A stretch of DNA of 60,534 bases from Cupriavidus sp. UYMMa02A (GCA_001725945.1 LRMT01000056.1:1-60534); one strand, 5' to 3'. Shown: positions 1-8,684, counted from the stretch's first letter. Notes: a model not told the origin generated them from the letters alone. Numbers and translations are program-made.

Positions 1-19
1 TCCGTCTTGCCACACGCCT

Positions 20-59
20 GCCCTCTCCCGGCCCCTCTCCGCGCGCGGAGAGGGGAGCA
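20..59. repeat. REP-like intergenic palindrome, copy 1
   Basis: GC-rich inverted repeat with arms CCCCTCTCC and GGAGAGGGG around a short CG-rich loop, preceded by CCCTCTCCCGG and followed by GAGCAAAC. The same roughly 45-bp unit lies in opposite orientation at 12578-12622, and a partial copy at 12664-12710. It lies between genes, just beyond the 3' end of the first minus-strand operon. This is the usual setting of dispersed extragenic palindromes in Burkholderiaceae. Confidence 0.6.
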
Positions 60-86
60 AACCAGTGGCGACCGCTATCGCCTCAG

Positions 87-895
87 TCAATCAAATCGAA
101 CCGCATGCGCGCGGTTGCCCAGTGCGCGCACCACGCTGAACACCGTCAGCGCCGAAGTCTTGGGGTTGGCCGCGAGCGGCTTGCCGCGCATGGTCAGCTC
201 GAAGCCGCCGAACGCGCCGCGCGCTTCCACGTGGTGGACGTTTTCCACGGCATTCGGGTCGGCCAAGAGGCGCACCGAAGTGCGATCCAGCCCGAGGCCC
301 GCCAGCGACACCGTCGCCGCCACGTTGGCGTTCTTCGGGTACAGGCGGGCCGCGTCGCGCGCGGTGCCTTCGAAGATCACCGTAGGCTCGGTCAGCGCGT
401 CCAGGTCGAACAGCTCGGCCGCCGGCGTGCCGGTCCAGGCGCGCGCCGGCTTGCGCCCCGTGTAGATGACCTCGTCGAGGCCGCCCACGCGTGCCGCGGC
501 CAGCGCATCGATCGCGCCGATGGCGCCAGACAGCAGTTGCACCTGGGTATTGCCACGCGCGCGGCAGCTTCCAGCCGCTCGACCAGGCCCGGCTCGGACA
601 GCGCGCCGACCGACACCACCATGCACGGGATGCCGCGTTCCAGCGCCGGCACGATGTGCTCTTCCAGCGCCTGGTGGCCCGCGCACTCGACCAGCAGGTC
701 GGGGCGCTGGCCATCGAGGCACGTCGCCACGCGGACATTGGGCGCGAGCGCGGACAGCGCGCCGCGTGCCTCTTCCATCTGGCCTTCCGGCACGATCACC
801 ACGTCGAACGCGACGTCCGGATCCGACTTCAGCAGCTCCAGCACACCGCGGCCGATCGCGCCGCATCCCACCATGGACACATGCAGCATGGACAT
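87..895 (-). CDS. L-aspartate dehydrogenase-like protein (frameshifted)
   Basis: NAD(P)-dependent oxidoreductase of the aspartate dehydrogenase (NadX/DUF108) family, which interconverts aspartate and iminoaspartate/oxaloacetate. The N-terminus carries a Rossmann loop, [10 protein letters not shown]. The C-terminal dimer/catalytic domain follows, including GAIGAIDAL, the TGRKPARAW region and an N-V-A-A-T-V-S-L stretch typical of the family. Reading changes frame near 553; restoring one base in GTGGCAAT rejoins the halves into about 269 residues, the normal length. ATG at 895 is possible, but ATG at 889 has the better spacing to AAGGGAG. It is the last gene of the operon, 6 bp after the ThDP enzyme. 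In this setting it may act on a catabolic imine or amino acid rather than in NAD synthesis; that is inference. Confidence 0.8.
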
Positions 896-901
896 CTCCC
901 T

Positions 902-2616
902 TCAGGCGGTGGTGGCGGTGGTTGCCGGGCTGGCAATCGGCGCCTGCTTGTTCACCGGCGGGCCGGCGAACACGGTCTTGAAGCTGCCGATCGACAGCAT
1001 GTCGATCTCCAGCAGGAACGGACCGGTCTCGGCCGTGGCTTCCCGCAGCGCAGCACCGATGTCGTCCAGGCTGCTGACGCGGCGGTGACGCAGCGACAGC
1101 GACTGGCACAGCTGCGCATAGTCGGGCGTGTGCAGGTCGACATAGTGGCGGCGGCCGCCGTACTGCGCGTCCTGGATGTTCTTGATCACGCCATAGCCCT
1201 TGTCGTTCATCAGCACGATGACCATGTCGGCACGTTCCTGCACGGCCGTGGCCAGCTCGCCCAGGTTCAGGATGAAGCCGCCGTCTCCAGCCAGCGTGAA
1301 GGTCTTCTTGCCCGAGCCCGTGGCAGCCGCACCAACAGCGGCGCCGATACCCATCGCCAGGCCCTGGCCGATACCGCCGCCCAGTGCATGCACGCCGGCA
1401 CGCGAATCGAAAATCTGCAGGTGGCGGTTGCCCCAGGTGCTGTTCGACACGGTCACGTCGCGCACCCAGTTGAAGTTGCGGCCCACGGCCTGCTGCAGTG
1501 CCTGCACCAGTGCCGAGTACGGACCGAGGCCGTCGATCAGCGCGTTGACCGCGGTGTCGTGCGCGCGGCGCAGGTCACCGGCGAAGGCCGGGTCGATCTG
1601 CATGCGGCCTTCGAGGCGGTCGGCCAGCGCGTCCAGCGCCAGTGCGGCGTCGCCGCTGACAAAGTAGTCGCTCTGATAGCAACGTCCTTCCGATGCCGGA
1701 TCGGCGTCGATGCGCAGCAGCGGGCGCGGCAGCTTCAGTTCGTACTTCAGCGTTTCATTGCCGCGCAGGCGCGAACCGACCACCAGCATCGCGTCGCAGC
1801 TCTGGTAGAACTGCTCGACCGGCTTGTGCAGGTTGTAGGCGCCGAGCGAGCGCGGATCGTCTTCCGCGACGATGCCGCGGCCTTGTGTGCTGGTGACCAC
1901 GCCGAAGCCCAGGTCGAGCAGGCGCTTGACCTGCTTGCTCGCGTGGCGTGCACCACCGCCCAGCCACAGCATCGGGCGCTTGGCCTTGGCCAGGCGCTCG
2001 GCCAGCGCGTCCAGCGCATGGGCCGACGGCTGGTGTTGCGGCACCGGCAGCGGCTTGAGGTCGGCCGCATGTCGATCAACGCAGCCTGGATGTCGATGGG
2101 GATCTCCACGCTGACCGGGCCGGTCGGCGCCGTCAGCGCGGTCTGCACGGCCAGCTTGATGGTGCTGATCGCGGTGTCGGCGCTGCGCACGCGGAAGGCG
2201 GCTTTCGACACGGCCTTCAGCATGGTGAGCTGGTCCGGCGCTTCGTGGATGTACGCGAGGCTCTGGTCCAGGTACGGCGTTTCGATCTGGCCGGTGATAT
2301 GCAGCATCGGCGTGCCGGCGGTCAGGGCTTCGACCATGGCGCCGGCGGCATTGCCCGCGGCGGTGCCGGTGCTGGTCAGGCACACGCCCAGGCCGCCCGT
2401 GGTACGGGCACAGGCGTCAGCCATATTGGTGCCGCCCGCTTCGCCGCGCGCCGGCACGAAGCGGATCTTGCCGCGCTCACCCATGGCGTCGAGGATCGGC
2501 ATGTTGTGGATCGAGATCACGCCAAAGGCAGCCTTGACGCCGCACTGTTCGAGAAACGCCGTGATGGCGCAGCCCACGGTGACTTGCTGTTGTTCGTACT
2601 GTTGTTGGTTAGGCAT
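902..2616 (-). CDS. Thiamine diphosphate-dependent enzyme, acetolactate synthase-like (frameshifted)
   Basis: About 571 residues with the three-domain layout of the AHAS/benzoylformate decarboxylase superfamily. The N-terminal PYR domain has the likely cofactor-activating Glu in [14 protein letters not shown], and there is a middle domain. The C-terminal PP domain has the ThDP/Mg motif from GDGGFILN to MNDKGYG. One frameshift near 2062 (GGTCGG, expected GGTCCGG) separates the domains. Start ATG 2616 has GGAGG nine bases upstream. It follows an SDR gene and precedes an aspartate dehydrogenase-like gene. The family decarboxylates 2-oxoacids or carboligates aldehydes. The substrate is unknown, and nothing marks it as a true acetolactate synthase; there is no ilvN-like small subunit nearby. 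Confidence 0.75.
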
Positions 2617-3410
2617 GACGGGAGTGCCTCCGGAGATATCAATATGGCTGCCCGTGGTGTACGAAGACAACGGCGAGGCAAGGAACAGGATGGCGCGGGC
2701 TGCCTCGACAGGCAGGCCCAGGCGGCCAAGGGGAATATGTTTCTGCTGGGCCAGGCGCGCGGTCCACGCGGCCCAGTCCAGGTTGCGGTCTTCTTCGGGG
2801 CGTGCCTCGAAGCGGCGGCGCCACTGGCCCGATTCGACCAGCCCGATCAGGATGCCGTTGACGCGCACGCCCTTCGGCGCGAACTCGGTGGCCATGGAGC
2901 GCACCAGGTTCAGCACGCCGGCACGCGCGGCCGAGGTGGCGACCATGTGCGGCTCGGGCTGCTGCGCGAGCAGCGAGTTCACGCAGACGATGGCGCCCTC
3001 CCCCGATTGCTCGAGCTGCGGCAGGAAAGCGCGCGTCGGGTGGATCACGGAGAAGAACTTGAGCTGCAGCTCTTCCATCCAGGCTGCATCTTCCGTGTTC
3101 GCGAAGGTCGACACGCGGCCCTGGCCGGCGTGTTGACCAGCATGTCGACGTTGCCGAGCGTGGCCTGGACCTTCGCGGCAAACGCAGCGACCTGTTCGGG
3201 CTTGAGCACGTCGCAGGCGGCGGCATAGAGGCGGCAGCCGGGGAACGTCTCGCGCAGCTGCGCTTCGGCGCTGCGCAGGCGGGTTTCGTCGCGGCCGCAG
3301 ATGGCGACGGCGGCGCCCGCTTCGAGCAGCAGTTCGACGGTCGCCAGCCCGATGCCGGAGGACCCGCCTGTGACGACGGCAACCTTGCCGTCGAGTTCAA
3401 TCATGGACAT
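2609..3410 (-). CDS. SDR-family protein with altered catalytic motif (frameshifted)
   Basis: Short-chain dehydrogenase/reductase fold: nucleotide loop TGGSSGIG at residues 13-20, a broken NNAG motif, and a C-terminus GSHIDISGG. The frame breaks near 3131, where AACACGCC should read AACAACGCC, restoring LVNNAG. The region that normally holds Tyr-x-x-x-Lys reads TSAARAG, so both catalytic Tyr and Lys seem replaced (Thr and Arg). At the 3' end no stop separates this frame from the ThDP gene. Adding one C to the CCC run near 2622 would give an ending R-H-A-stop overlapping the next ATG by 8 bp, as the Rieske and SDR genes do at 5656-5663. ATG 3410 follows GTGAGGAC. Product likely a modified dehydrogenase or dehydratase; substrate unknown. 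Confidence 0.7.
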
Positions 3411-3415
3411 TGTCC

Positions 3416-4276
3416 TCACTCCCGATACAGATTCACGACCTTGCCGCCGCTGTTTTTCAGCGCCGGCCGGTAGTCCAGCAGGCGCGACAGTTCGCCTGCG
3501 GTCTCCCTCACTTTCTCCACCATGGTGTCGAGCTGCGCCGGATCGATATGCGCGGCCGGAATGGTGGCGCCCAGCGCCGCCACCACCTTGCGGGTGCGGT
3601 CACGCACTGGTGCGGCGATGGTGGAGATGCTCGATTCGAAGAAGCCCTCGTGCAGCACATAGCCGCGCTCGCGGTCGTGCTGCACGAGTTCGTACAACAA
3701 CTCCACGCTGGCCGGCGTGCGCTCCGAGAAAGCCTCGAGCCGCGGCTCCGGATACAGCGCGCGCAGCTCGTCGAGCGACAGGTCTTCAAGCAGCACGCGG
3801 CCAAGCACGGTCGCATGCGCCGGCAACCGCGTGCCCACGTTCACGGTGCTGGCGAACGGGCGCGGCGATACCGCCTTGGCCACGTACACGATCGAGCGGC
3901 CGTCGCGCACCACGAGGTTGCACGGATAGCCGATCTCGTCGCGCAGGCGCTCCAGCAGCGGGCGGCCGAGCTCGGTCAGCTCCAGCGACGCCAGGTATTC
4001 AAAGCCCAGCCGCAGCACGGCCATGCCCAGGCGGAAGTCCCGGCCACCTTCGGCACGCTCGACAAAGCCGAGCATTTCGAGCGTGGTCAGCAGGCGGAAC
4101 ACCGTCGAGCGCGGCACCTGCAGGCGGCGCGCCAGCTCGGCCGCCGAGATCGCACGGTCCTTGCTGTTGAACTCGCCGAGCAGGCGCAGGCCGCGCTCGA
4201 GCCCCGGGACGATGTACTTGTCCGGGACTTCGGCGGCAGTTTGCGTGGCGGCAGCGGGTTGCACGGCGGCGGTCAT
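3416..4276 (-). CDS. IclR-family transcriptional regulator
   Basis: Intact, 286 residues. The N-terminal winged helix-turn-helix spans about residues 22-85 (ELARRLQVPRSTVFRLL). The C-terminal IclR effector domain follows, with GTRLPAHATVLGRVLLE and a terminal GATIPAAHID segment. It sits inside the operon, between the cupin gene (46 bp upstream) and the second SDR (5 bp downstream), so it is co-transcribed with the genes it probably controls. IclR proteins of catabolic operons usually respond to an aromatic or organic-acid inducer. The repeated GTTT-N8-AAAC palindromes ahead of the operon, hydrolase and porin are its most likely binding sites, by inference. Confidence 0.9.
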   Translation of the reverse strand: MTAAVQPAAATQTAAEVPDKYIVPGLERGLRLLGEFNSKDRAISAAELARRLQVPRSTVFRLLTTLEMLGFVERAEGGRDFRLGMAVLRLGFEYLASLELTELGRPLLERLRDEIGYPCNLVVRDGRSIVYVAKAVSPRPFASTVNVGTRLPAHATVLGRVLLEDLSLDELRALYPEPRLEAFSERTPASVELLYELVQHDRERGYVLHEGFFESSISTIAAPVRDRTRKVVAALGATIPAAHIDPAQLDTMVEKVRETAGELSRLLDYRPALKNSGGKVVNLYRE

Positions 4277-4322
4277 GGCCTGGGTACCTGGATATGGAAT
4301 GGCGTGCGGGTGGGCGCCGGCA

Positions 4323-4859
4323 TCAACGCTTGATCTGCGACAGCGGGTGCTCGGGCGGGTACGTCGGCGTGATGGGCTTCTTGGCGCCCAGCATCACGCA
4401 CATCAGCGCGTCTTCGTCGCCGATGTTGATTTCCTCGCGGTACACGCCCGGCGGCACCGAGACCAGGTCACGGTCGGTCAGGATGGTCTCGAAGCGCTCG
4501 CCGTCCTTTTCCAGTACCAGCTTGATCTTGCCGCGCATCACGAAGAACACCTCTTCCACGTCGGTGTGGATGTGCATCGGGCCCTCATGGCCGGCCGGGA
4601 TGATCATGGTCGAGAACGTGAAGTTCTCGGACGGCACGGTGTTGGTATCGGCAGCCACGCCGGTGCCGCCGGTGCCCAGGTAGCGCATCTGTGCACGGCG
4701 GTACTTCGGGTCGTAGTCGGCCTGGAACTTCAGCGCGTCCCAGTCGTACTTGCGCGTGGAGAAGCGCGCCACGCGGCTTTCCATCCACTGGTCGAACGAG
4801 GCGTCCTCCGGTTGCTCCCAGGAACGCTTGATATTGGCTTGTTGAGACAGATCGCTCAT
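4323..4859 (-). CDS. Cupin-domain protein
   Basis: Intact, 178 residues. Cupin motif 1 matches the consensus exactly, with two His, then Glu: H-I-H in GPMHIHTDVEE, then RGKI. In motif 2, around VSVPPGVYREEIN, the usual fourth metal ligand His is replaced by Arg, so metal would be held by three side chains. An N-terminal extension of about 85 residues precedes the barrel. RBS AAGGAA lies ahead of ATG 4859. Co-transcribed with the SDR and Rieske oxygenase genes upstream. Small cupins in such operons act as dioxygenases, isomerases, hydrolases or small-molecule sensors; the sequence alone does not decide. Confidence 0.8.
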   Translation of the reverse strand: MSDLSQQANIKRSWEQPEDASFDQWMESRVARFSTRKYDWDALKFQADYDPKYRRAQMRYLGTGGTGVAADTNTVPSENFTFSTMIIPAGHEGPMHIHTDVEEVFFVMRGKIKLVLEKDGERFETILTDRDLVSVPPGVYREEINIGDEDALMCVMLGAKKPITPTYPPEHPLSQIKR

Positions 4860-4892
4860 TTGGATTCCTTCTGCTTTCAGTGGATCGGTAGA

Positions 4893-5663
4893 TCAGTGCA
4901 TGACAAAGCCGCCGTTCACGGCCAGCGTCTGGCCGGTCACGAAGCGGGCAAGATCGGACAGCGCAAACAGCACCGCGCCGCAGACATCGTCGGGCAGTTG
5001 CTCGCGCTGGATGGCGCGCTGCTCGCGATACAGGTCGTGCCGGTGCTGCGGCACGTATTCGGTGGCTTCCACCAGCGTCAGGCCCGGCGCCACCGCATTG
5101 ACGGTGATCTGGTCGCGGCCCAGTTCGCGCGCCAGCGAGCGGGTCATGCCGATGATGGCGCTCTTGCTCGCCACGTAGGCCAGCAGGTTCGGCGCGCCCC
5201 ACAGCGGCGTGTCGGAAGCCAGGTTGATGACAGCGCCGCGGCCGCTGGCCTTCAGGGCCGGCAGGCAGGCGGTGGTCATCAGCCACGTGCCGCGCACGTT
5301 GACGTTCATCACGCGGTCCCAGGTGGCGATATCGATCGCGCTGGCGTCACGGCCGCCGGAATCGGTCACGGCGGCGTTGTTGACCAGGCCGTCGAGGCCG
5401 CCCAGGCCCTTGACGGCGGCATCGGCGCAAGCCTGCACGGAAGCCGGATCGGACAGGTCCACCGGCACGGCCACCACCTTGAAGCCGCGCGCACGCAGCG
5501 CATCGGCTTCCTGCTGCAGTCGGTCGGCCAGGATGTCGGCCATGGCCACGGCAGCGCCGGCTTCAGCAAGCGACTTGACGAAGGCCAGGCCCAGTCCGCG
5601 CGCCGCGCCGGTGACCAGCACCTTGCGGCCGGCCAGCAGGGCGTTGTTAGTGGTCTCAGGCAT
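4893..5663 (-). CDS. SDR-family NAD(P)-dependent oxidoreductase
   Basis: Intact, 256 residues from ATG 5663. Classical SDR features: TGAARGLG nucleotide loop at about residues 18-25, NNAA, an active-site Ser in NLASD, and Tyr-x-x-x-Lys in AYVASK. The C-terminus has TGQTLAVNGG, typical for an intact dehydrogenase. The start codon overlaps the end of the Rieske gene by 8 bp (ATGCCTGA), suggesting translational coupling. It may oxidise the hydroxylated or dihydrodiol product of the oxygenase; that is inference from position. Confidence 0.88.
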   Translation of the reverse strand: MPETTNNALLAGRKVLVTGAARGLGLAFVKSLAEAGAAVAMADILADRLQQEADALRARGFKVVAVPVDLSDPASVQACADAAVKGLGGLDGLVNNAAVTDSGGRDASAIDIATWDRVMNVNVRGTWLMTTACLPALKASGRGAVINLASDTPLWGAPNLLAYVASKSAIIGMTRSLARELGRDQITVNAVAPGLTLVEATEYVPQHRHDLYREQRAIQREQLPDDVCGAVLFALSDLARFVTGQTLAVNGGFVMH

Positions 5664-6723
5664 GGCTTGCCACCCCACCGGCAGGCTTGAGCATGGCGAC
5701 CGGCTCGTCAGCGATCTCCTGATCGGCGCGGCGCTTCAGCAGGCGGCGCACACGCGTGATGCCGGCATCGTGCTGATACAGCATTTCGTGGTCGCGGGCC
5801 TGCGGCGCCATCGATTCGAGCACGACGCGGTCCTGTTCCAGCACGTCCCAGTGGAGTTGCTCCAGGCGGTTGCGGTACAGGAAGCGCCAGACATCGCGCT
5901 GCCAGCCCTGCACGTGACGGGTGCGCCAGAAGAACACCATGCAGTGGTCTTCATCGACCGGGGTGGCCATGCCGACGATGCCGAATGGGCCGCCGGGGCC
6001 GACCTTGTCGCGGTACGGAATCGCCAGGCGCAGCCACAGCGTGCCGGTTTCGCCGAATTCCACCCAGTCGAAGTTCACGCCGCGCTGGCCGACCTTTTCG
6101 AAAACCAGGCCATGATCGGTTTCGCGGATCTGCATCACGGCCGACTTCTCGCCGCAGGCCATCGAGTGCGACACGGCATGCAGGTAGGCGCCGTGCATCG
6201 GGTCCATGACGTTGTCGATCGCGTAGCGGTAGTTGCAGTCCCAGTGCGCGACGCACAGGAAGTTGCTGTGTTCGTCACTGACCAGTTCTTCCGGCAGGCG
6301 CAGCACGTCGGGGCTGCCCTCGCCTTCCTGCGGGGCCTGGTCGCCGAACCACAGGAAGATGGCGCCGGCCTGTTCCTGCACCGGATAGCTGCGCACGCAG
6401 GTGCGACCTTCCAGCGGGCAGCTGTCCACGGCCGGCACGCTCTTGACCTGGCCGTCGCCGCCGACTTCCACGCCGTGGTACCAGCAGGCAACGCGGTCGC
6501 CGAGGTTCCAGCCCATCGACAGGCGGGCGCCGCGGTGCGGGCAGCGGTCTTCCAGCGCGTGGACCTGGCCGGCGTTGTCACGCCACAGCACGATGTTCTG
6601 GCTCAGGCGGGTAATGCCGATGGGGGCGTGCGTCACCGCCCACGAGGCGGCGACCGGGTACCAGTAGTTGCGCAGGCCGCTGTTCAGGCGGGCTTCGGCG
6701 CGGGCTTGCTTGTTCGATTCCAT
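5656..6723 (-). CDS. Rieske non-haem iron oxygenase, alpha subunit type
   Basis: Intact, 355 residues. N-terminal Rieske domain with the Cys-x-His and Cys-x-x-His ligands in CPHRGARLS and ACWYHG (about residues 56-80). The C-terminal catalytic domain has the mononuclear iron site D-P-M-H-G-A-Y-L-H, which fits D-x2-H-x4-H, preceded by the bridging N/D region YAIDNVMDP. Length and order resemble single-component oxygenases and O-demethylases (vanillate/dicamba type) rather than two-subunit ring dioxygenases. No ferredoxin or reductase gene is in the window, so electrons must come from elsewhere. First enzyme gene of the operon after the small protein gene. Likely hydroxylates or demethylates the pathway substrate. 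Confidence 0.88.
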   Translation of the reverse strand: MESNKQARAEARLNSGLRNYWYPVAASWAVTHAPIGITRLSQNIVLWRDNAGQVHALEDRCPHRGARLSMGWNLGDRVACWYHGVEVGGDGQVKSVPAVDSCPLEGRTCVRSYPVQEQAGAIFLWFGDQAPQEGEGSPDVLRLPEELVSDEHSNFLCVAHWDCNYRYAIDNVMDPMHGAYLHAVSHSMACGEKSAVMQIRETDHGLVFEKVGQRGVNFDWVEFGETGTLWLRLAIPYRDKVGPGGPFGIVGMATPVDEDHCMVFFWRTRHVQGWQRDVWRFLYRNRLEQLHWDVLEQDRVVLESMAPQARDHEMLYQHDAGITRVRRLLKRRADQEIADEPVAMLKPAGGVASHA

Positions 6724-6770
6724 GTTTCTCTCGCTCGGGGCTCTGTGCTTGTCGGTCGGGCTGGCTGCGA

Positions 6771-7118
6771 TCAGGCGCCCAGCCGGCGCATTTCGGCCAG
6801 GAAGCGCTCTTCGGTCCAGGCTTGTCCGTCGAGGCACAGAAAGTCGGTGGCATTGAAAGCGCGGACGATATCGGCGGGCGATTGCGCGCCGCCTTCAAAC
6901 GCGGCTTCGAGCGCGTCGCCGAGCTTGTTCTCGTAGGCCGAAGGGGCGTCAGCGCGGGTCTGCCAGACGATGTTGGCAACCTTGCCCGGCTGCTCGATAT
7001 GGCCCTTGCCTGCGACGTTGTTCGGGGCAGGACGCTCCCAGGGGACCAGGTTGGGGTTGTACGAGAGGCTATCCATTGCGCTTTGCTCCATTTCTGCCTG
7101 CGTGGGGACCGGTTTCAT
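6771..7118 (-). CDS. Small conserved protein, possible HTH, first gene of Rieske operon
   Basis: 115 residues, soluble, no signal peptide. It has a conserved-looking core N-P-N-L-V-P-W and A-P-S-A-Y-E-N-K-L-G-D-A-L, then a helical C-terminus SPADIVRAFNATDFLCLDGQAWTEERFLAEMRRL. The C-terminal half could form a recombinase-like helix-turn-helix. From memory, similar short proteins are encoded beside Rieske oxygenases, but I cannot verify this. ATG 7118 is used; an in-frame GTG lies just before it. It is the promoter-proximal gene, 36 bp downstream of a GTTT-N8-AAAC palindrome. Could be a regulator or an oxygenase accessory protein. Confidence 0.7.
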   Translation of the reverse strand: MKPVPTQAEMEQSAMDSLSYNPNLVPWERPAPNNVAGKGHIEQPGKVANIVWQTRADAPSAYENKLGDALEAAFEGGAQSPADIVRAFNATDFLCLDGQAWTEERFLAEMRRLGA

Positions 7119-7153
7119 CACGCTGTGGCCTTGTTCAGGTCACGCTGCGTTTT

Positions 7154-7169
7154 GTTTTACTAATGAAAC
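7154..7169 (+). promoter_or_regulatory. Operator-like palindrome, site 1
   Basis: GTTTTACTAATGAAAC, an imperfect palindrome with GTTT and AAAC half-sites eight bases apart, 36 bp upstream of the first gene of the minus-strand operon. It matches sites at 8174-8189 and 8567-8582. A separate 10-bp palindrome GACTATAGTC lies about 30 bp further upstream (7197-7206). Its half CTATAGTCG recurs upstream of the hydrolase gene at a similar distance, so the two minus-strand promoters share two elements. Candidate binding site of the operon's IclR protein. Confidence 0.55.
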
Positions 7170-7288
7170 GCTGGTTTAGATATTGAACACAGGTACGACT
7201 ATAGTCAACGATGATTCAAAAATTGACTGGGGTTAACCCGCAAAATGCGGAATGTGATGCGGGGTGGCGTGCCCCGGGCGGGAAGGGA

Positions 7289-8180
7289 CTATCGGGAGGC
7301 GGCGATGGGAAGCGCCTCGCGGATGAGGCGGGCTGTGGCGGCGGCCTGGTCGATGTAGCAAGCGTGTCCGGCATCGGGCAGTTCCGCGAACGGCAGGTCG
7401 AAGCGCTCGGCCAGCAGGCCGCATGCCACCGGCGTGGTGACGACGTCGTGGCTGCCGCAGGCGATGCGCGCCGGCACGGTGGCCGGGCGCTGGCGAGGTA
7501 GGCATCGATATCGTCACCACACAGCATGGCCACCGCCTGGCGGTAGCCATCCGGGCGCAGGCGCCGCATATTCCAGCGCACCCAGTCCTGCGCACCGGCG
7601 TTGGCACCCGCGCTGAGCAGCCGGCCCGGTCCGCGTTCGGCCAGGCCTTCCACGCCCAGTGAGGTTAGAGCATCCAGCCGCTGCCGCTCGACTTCGCGTG
7701 CCTTGTCTTCCTTGCCCGGCCCGCCATAACCCTGCGCCACGCTGAGCAACAGCAAGCGGTCGGGCAAGCCAGCTTCATCCGCGCCTGCCACATAGGCGGC
7801 CGCCATCAGCGCGCCAAGCGAGTGGCCGACGATCAGGTCTGGCCGTACGCCGAGCGTGCGCAGCCATTCCCGCAGCGCCGCGCATAGTCCGCCGCCCTGG
7901 GCTGCGCTTGCGACAGCGGGGACGAGTCCCCATAGCCAGGGGCATCCCATGCGATCACGCGTGCGTGCGCTGCCAGCAGGCTGGCGCAGGGCAGCCATGA
8001 CGCCGCGCCGGAACTGATGCCATGCAGCAGCACGATCACCGGGCCGGCACTGCCGCCGCTGCGATAGGCCACCCGCGCCCCGTTGCCCAGCTGCGTCACC
8101 CGTTGCGCAAACCCGCTGTCCAGCGCCGCCAGCATGTCCTGCGATGGCGAACACGAATTTCGATAGTCGTTTTGTTCCAT
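7289..8180 (-). CDS. Alpha/beta-fold hydrolase (frameshifted)
   Basis: About 297 residues once two frameshifts (near 7881 and 7494) are repaired. Each is fixed by adding one C, giving DYAAALREWL and YLAQRPATVPARI. Features in order: oxyanion loop LLHGISSG, the W-D-A-P-G-Y-G-D-S strand, nucleophile elbow GHSLGA, and C-terminal catalytic His in DAGHACYID. It is a separate transcription unit ahead of the Rieske operon on the same strand. The annotated ATG at 8180 lies inside an operator-like palindrome; a later ATG at 8135 would leave room for a promoter. Family members hydrolyse esters, lactones or C-C bonds of ring-cleavage products. A role in the same pathway is inferred from the shared upstream motif. 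Confidence 0.8.
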
Positions 8181-8208
8181 ATATAAAACTCAGGTTTGCA
8201 AATGAAAC
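8174..8208 (-). promoter_or_regulatory. Paired operator-like palindromes, sites 2 and 3
   Basis: Site 2 reads GTTTTATATATGGAAC on the minus strand (8174-8189) and differs from site 4 at only two positions. Site 3, GTTTGCAAATGAAAC (8194-8208), has a 7-bp spacer and is extended by AG and CT into a longer palindrome. Both sit at the start of the hydrolase gene, and an ATAGTCG/CGACTAT inverted pair (8163-8169, 8213-8219) flanks them. Two sites side by side would suit cooperative binding of a dimer of dimers, as IclR proteins do. Confidence 0.5.
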
Positions 8209-8220
8209 CTTTCGACTATA

Positions 8221-8684
8221 GAAGCTGGCTTGCGGCAAGAGGATAAGGGTTAACGATAGCTCGTCATCGTTGCCCTGTTGTCGCGCCACTGCGGTGCATG
8301 CGCCCACAGCCGGGCGACGGACTGACTCTGAGATGGCGGCTTGTCTGCAAAGTCTTTGCTGGCGCGCCTTCCGCTTACACGGCACTGCCGCGGCGACCGT
8401 TCCCGTGCTGACGGCGGGCACCCGCCGCGTGCACACCCGTGCACGCGATGTGTGCAGCCACCCGCGACACGGACGCGTCGTGCTGCGGCCTCACTAGGGA
8501 TAACCCTCCTCACTACTCCCGAAAAGCCCGGCTATATTTTGCTCAACGTTTCTTAGGTTGTTTGATGTTTTACATATGAAACGTAAAAGCGGCTGAAAAT
8601 GCATATGGGGAGATTTGCAGCAGCCGGTCCCCCGGACAGATGAGCCAGAACGATTAGAAGACGGAATAAAGAAGGAAACGGTAG
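8221..8684. other. Divergent intergenic region between hydrolase and porin
   Basis: About 460 bp without a convincing gene. It separates the divergent hydrolase and porin genes and holds operator-like site 4 near its right end. Base composition drops to AT-rich near 8540-8600, as expected of a promoter region. No tRNA, riboswitch or terminator was recognised. Confidence 0.5.
8567..8582 (+). promoter_or_regulatory. Operator-like palindrome, site 4
   Basis: GTTTTACATATGAAAC, the most symmetrical member of the set, about 100 bp upstream of the porin start. It differs from site 1 at two central positions. Its presence suggests that the outer-membrane porin is controlled with the hydrolase and the Rieske operon. 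Confidence 0.55.

Noticed and set aside
902..2616. Genuine acetolactate synthase for branched-chain amino acid synthesis
   Set aside because: The AHAS-like domain order is shared by many ThDP enzymes; there is no ilvN or ilvC nearby and the setting is catabolic.
491..3136. Open frame of 881 codons on the plus strand
   Set aside because: Lies antisense to well-supported genes (aspartate dehydrogenase, ThDP enzyme, SDR). Its translation has no domain and is rich in Arg, Gln, His and Val as expected of the complementary frame of GC-rich codons.
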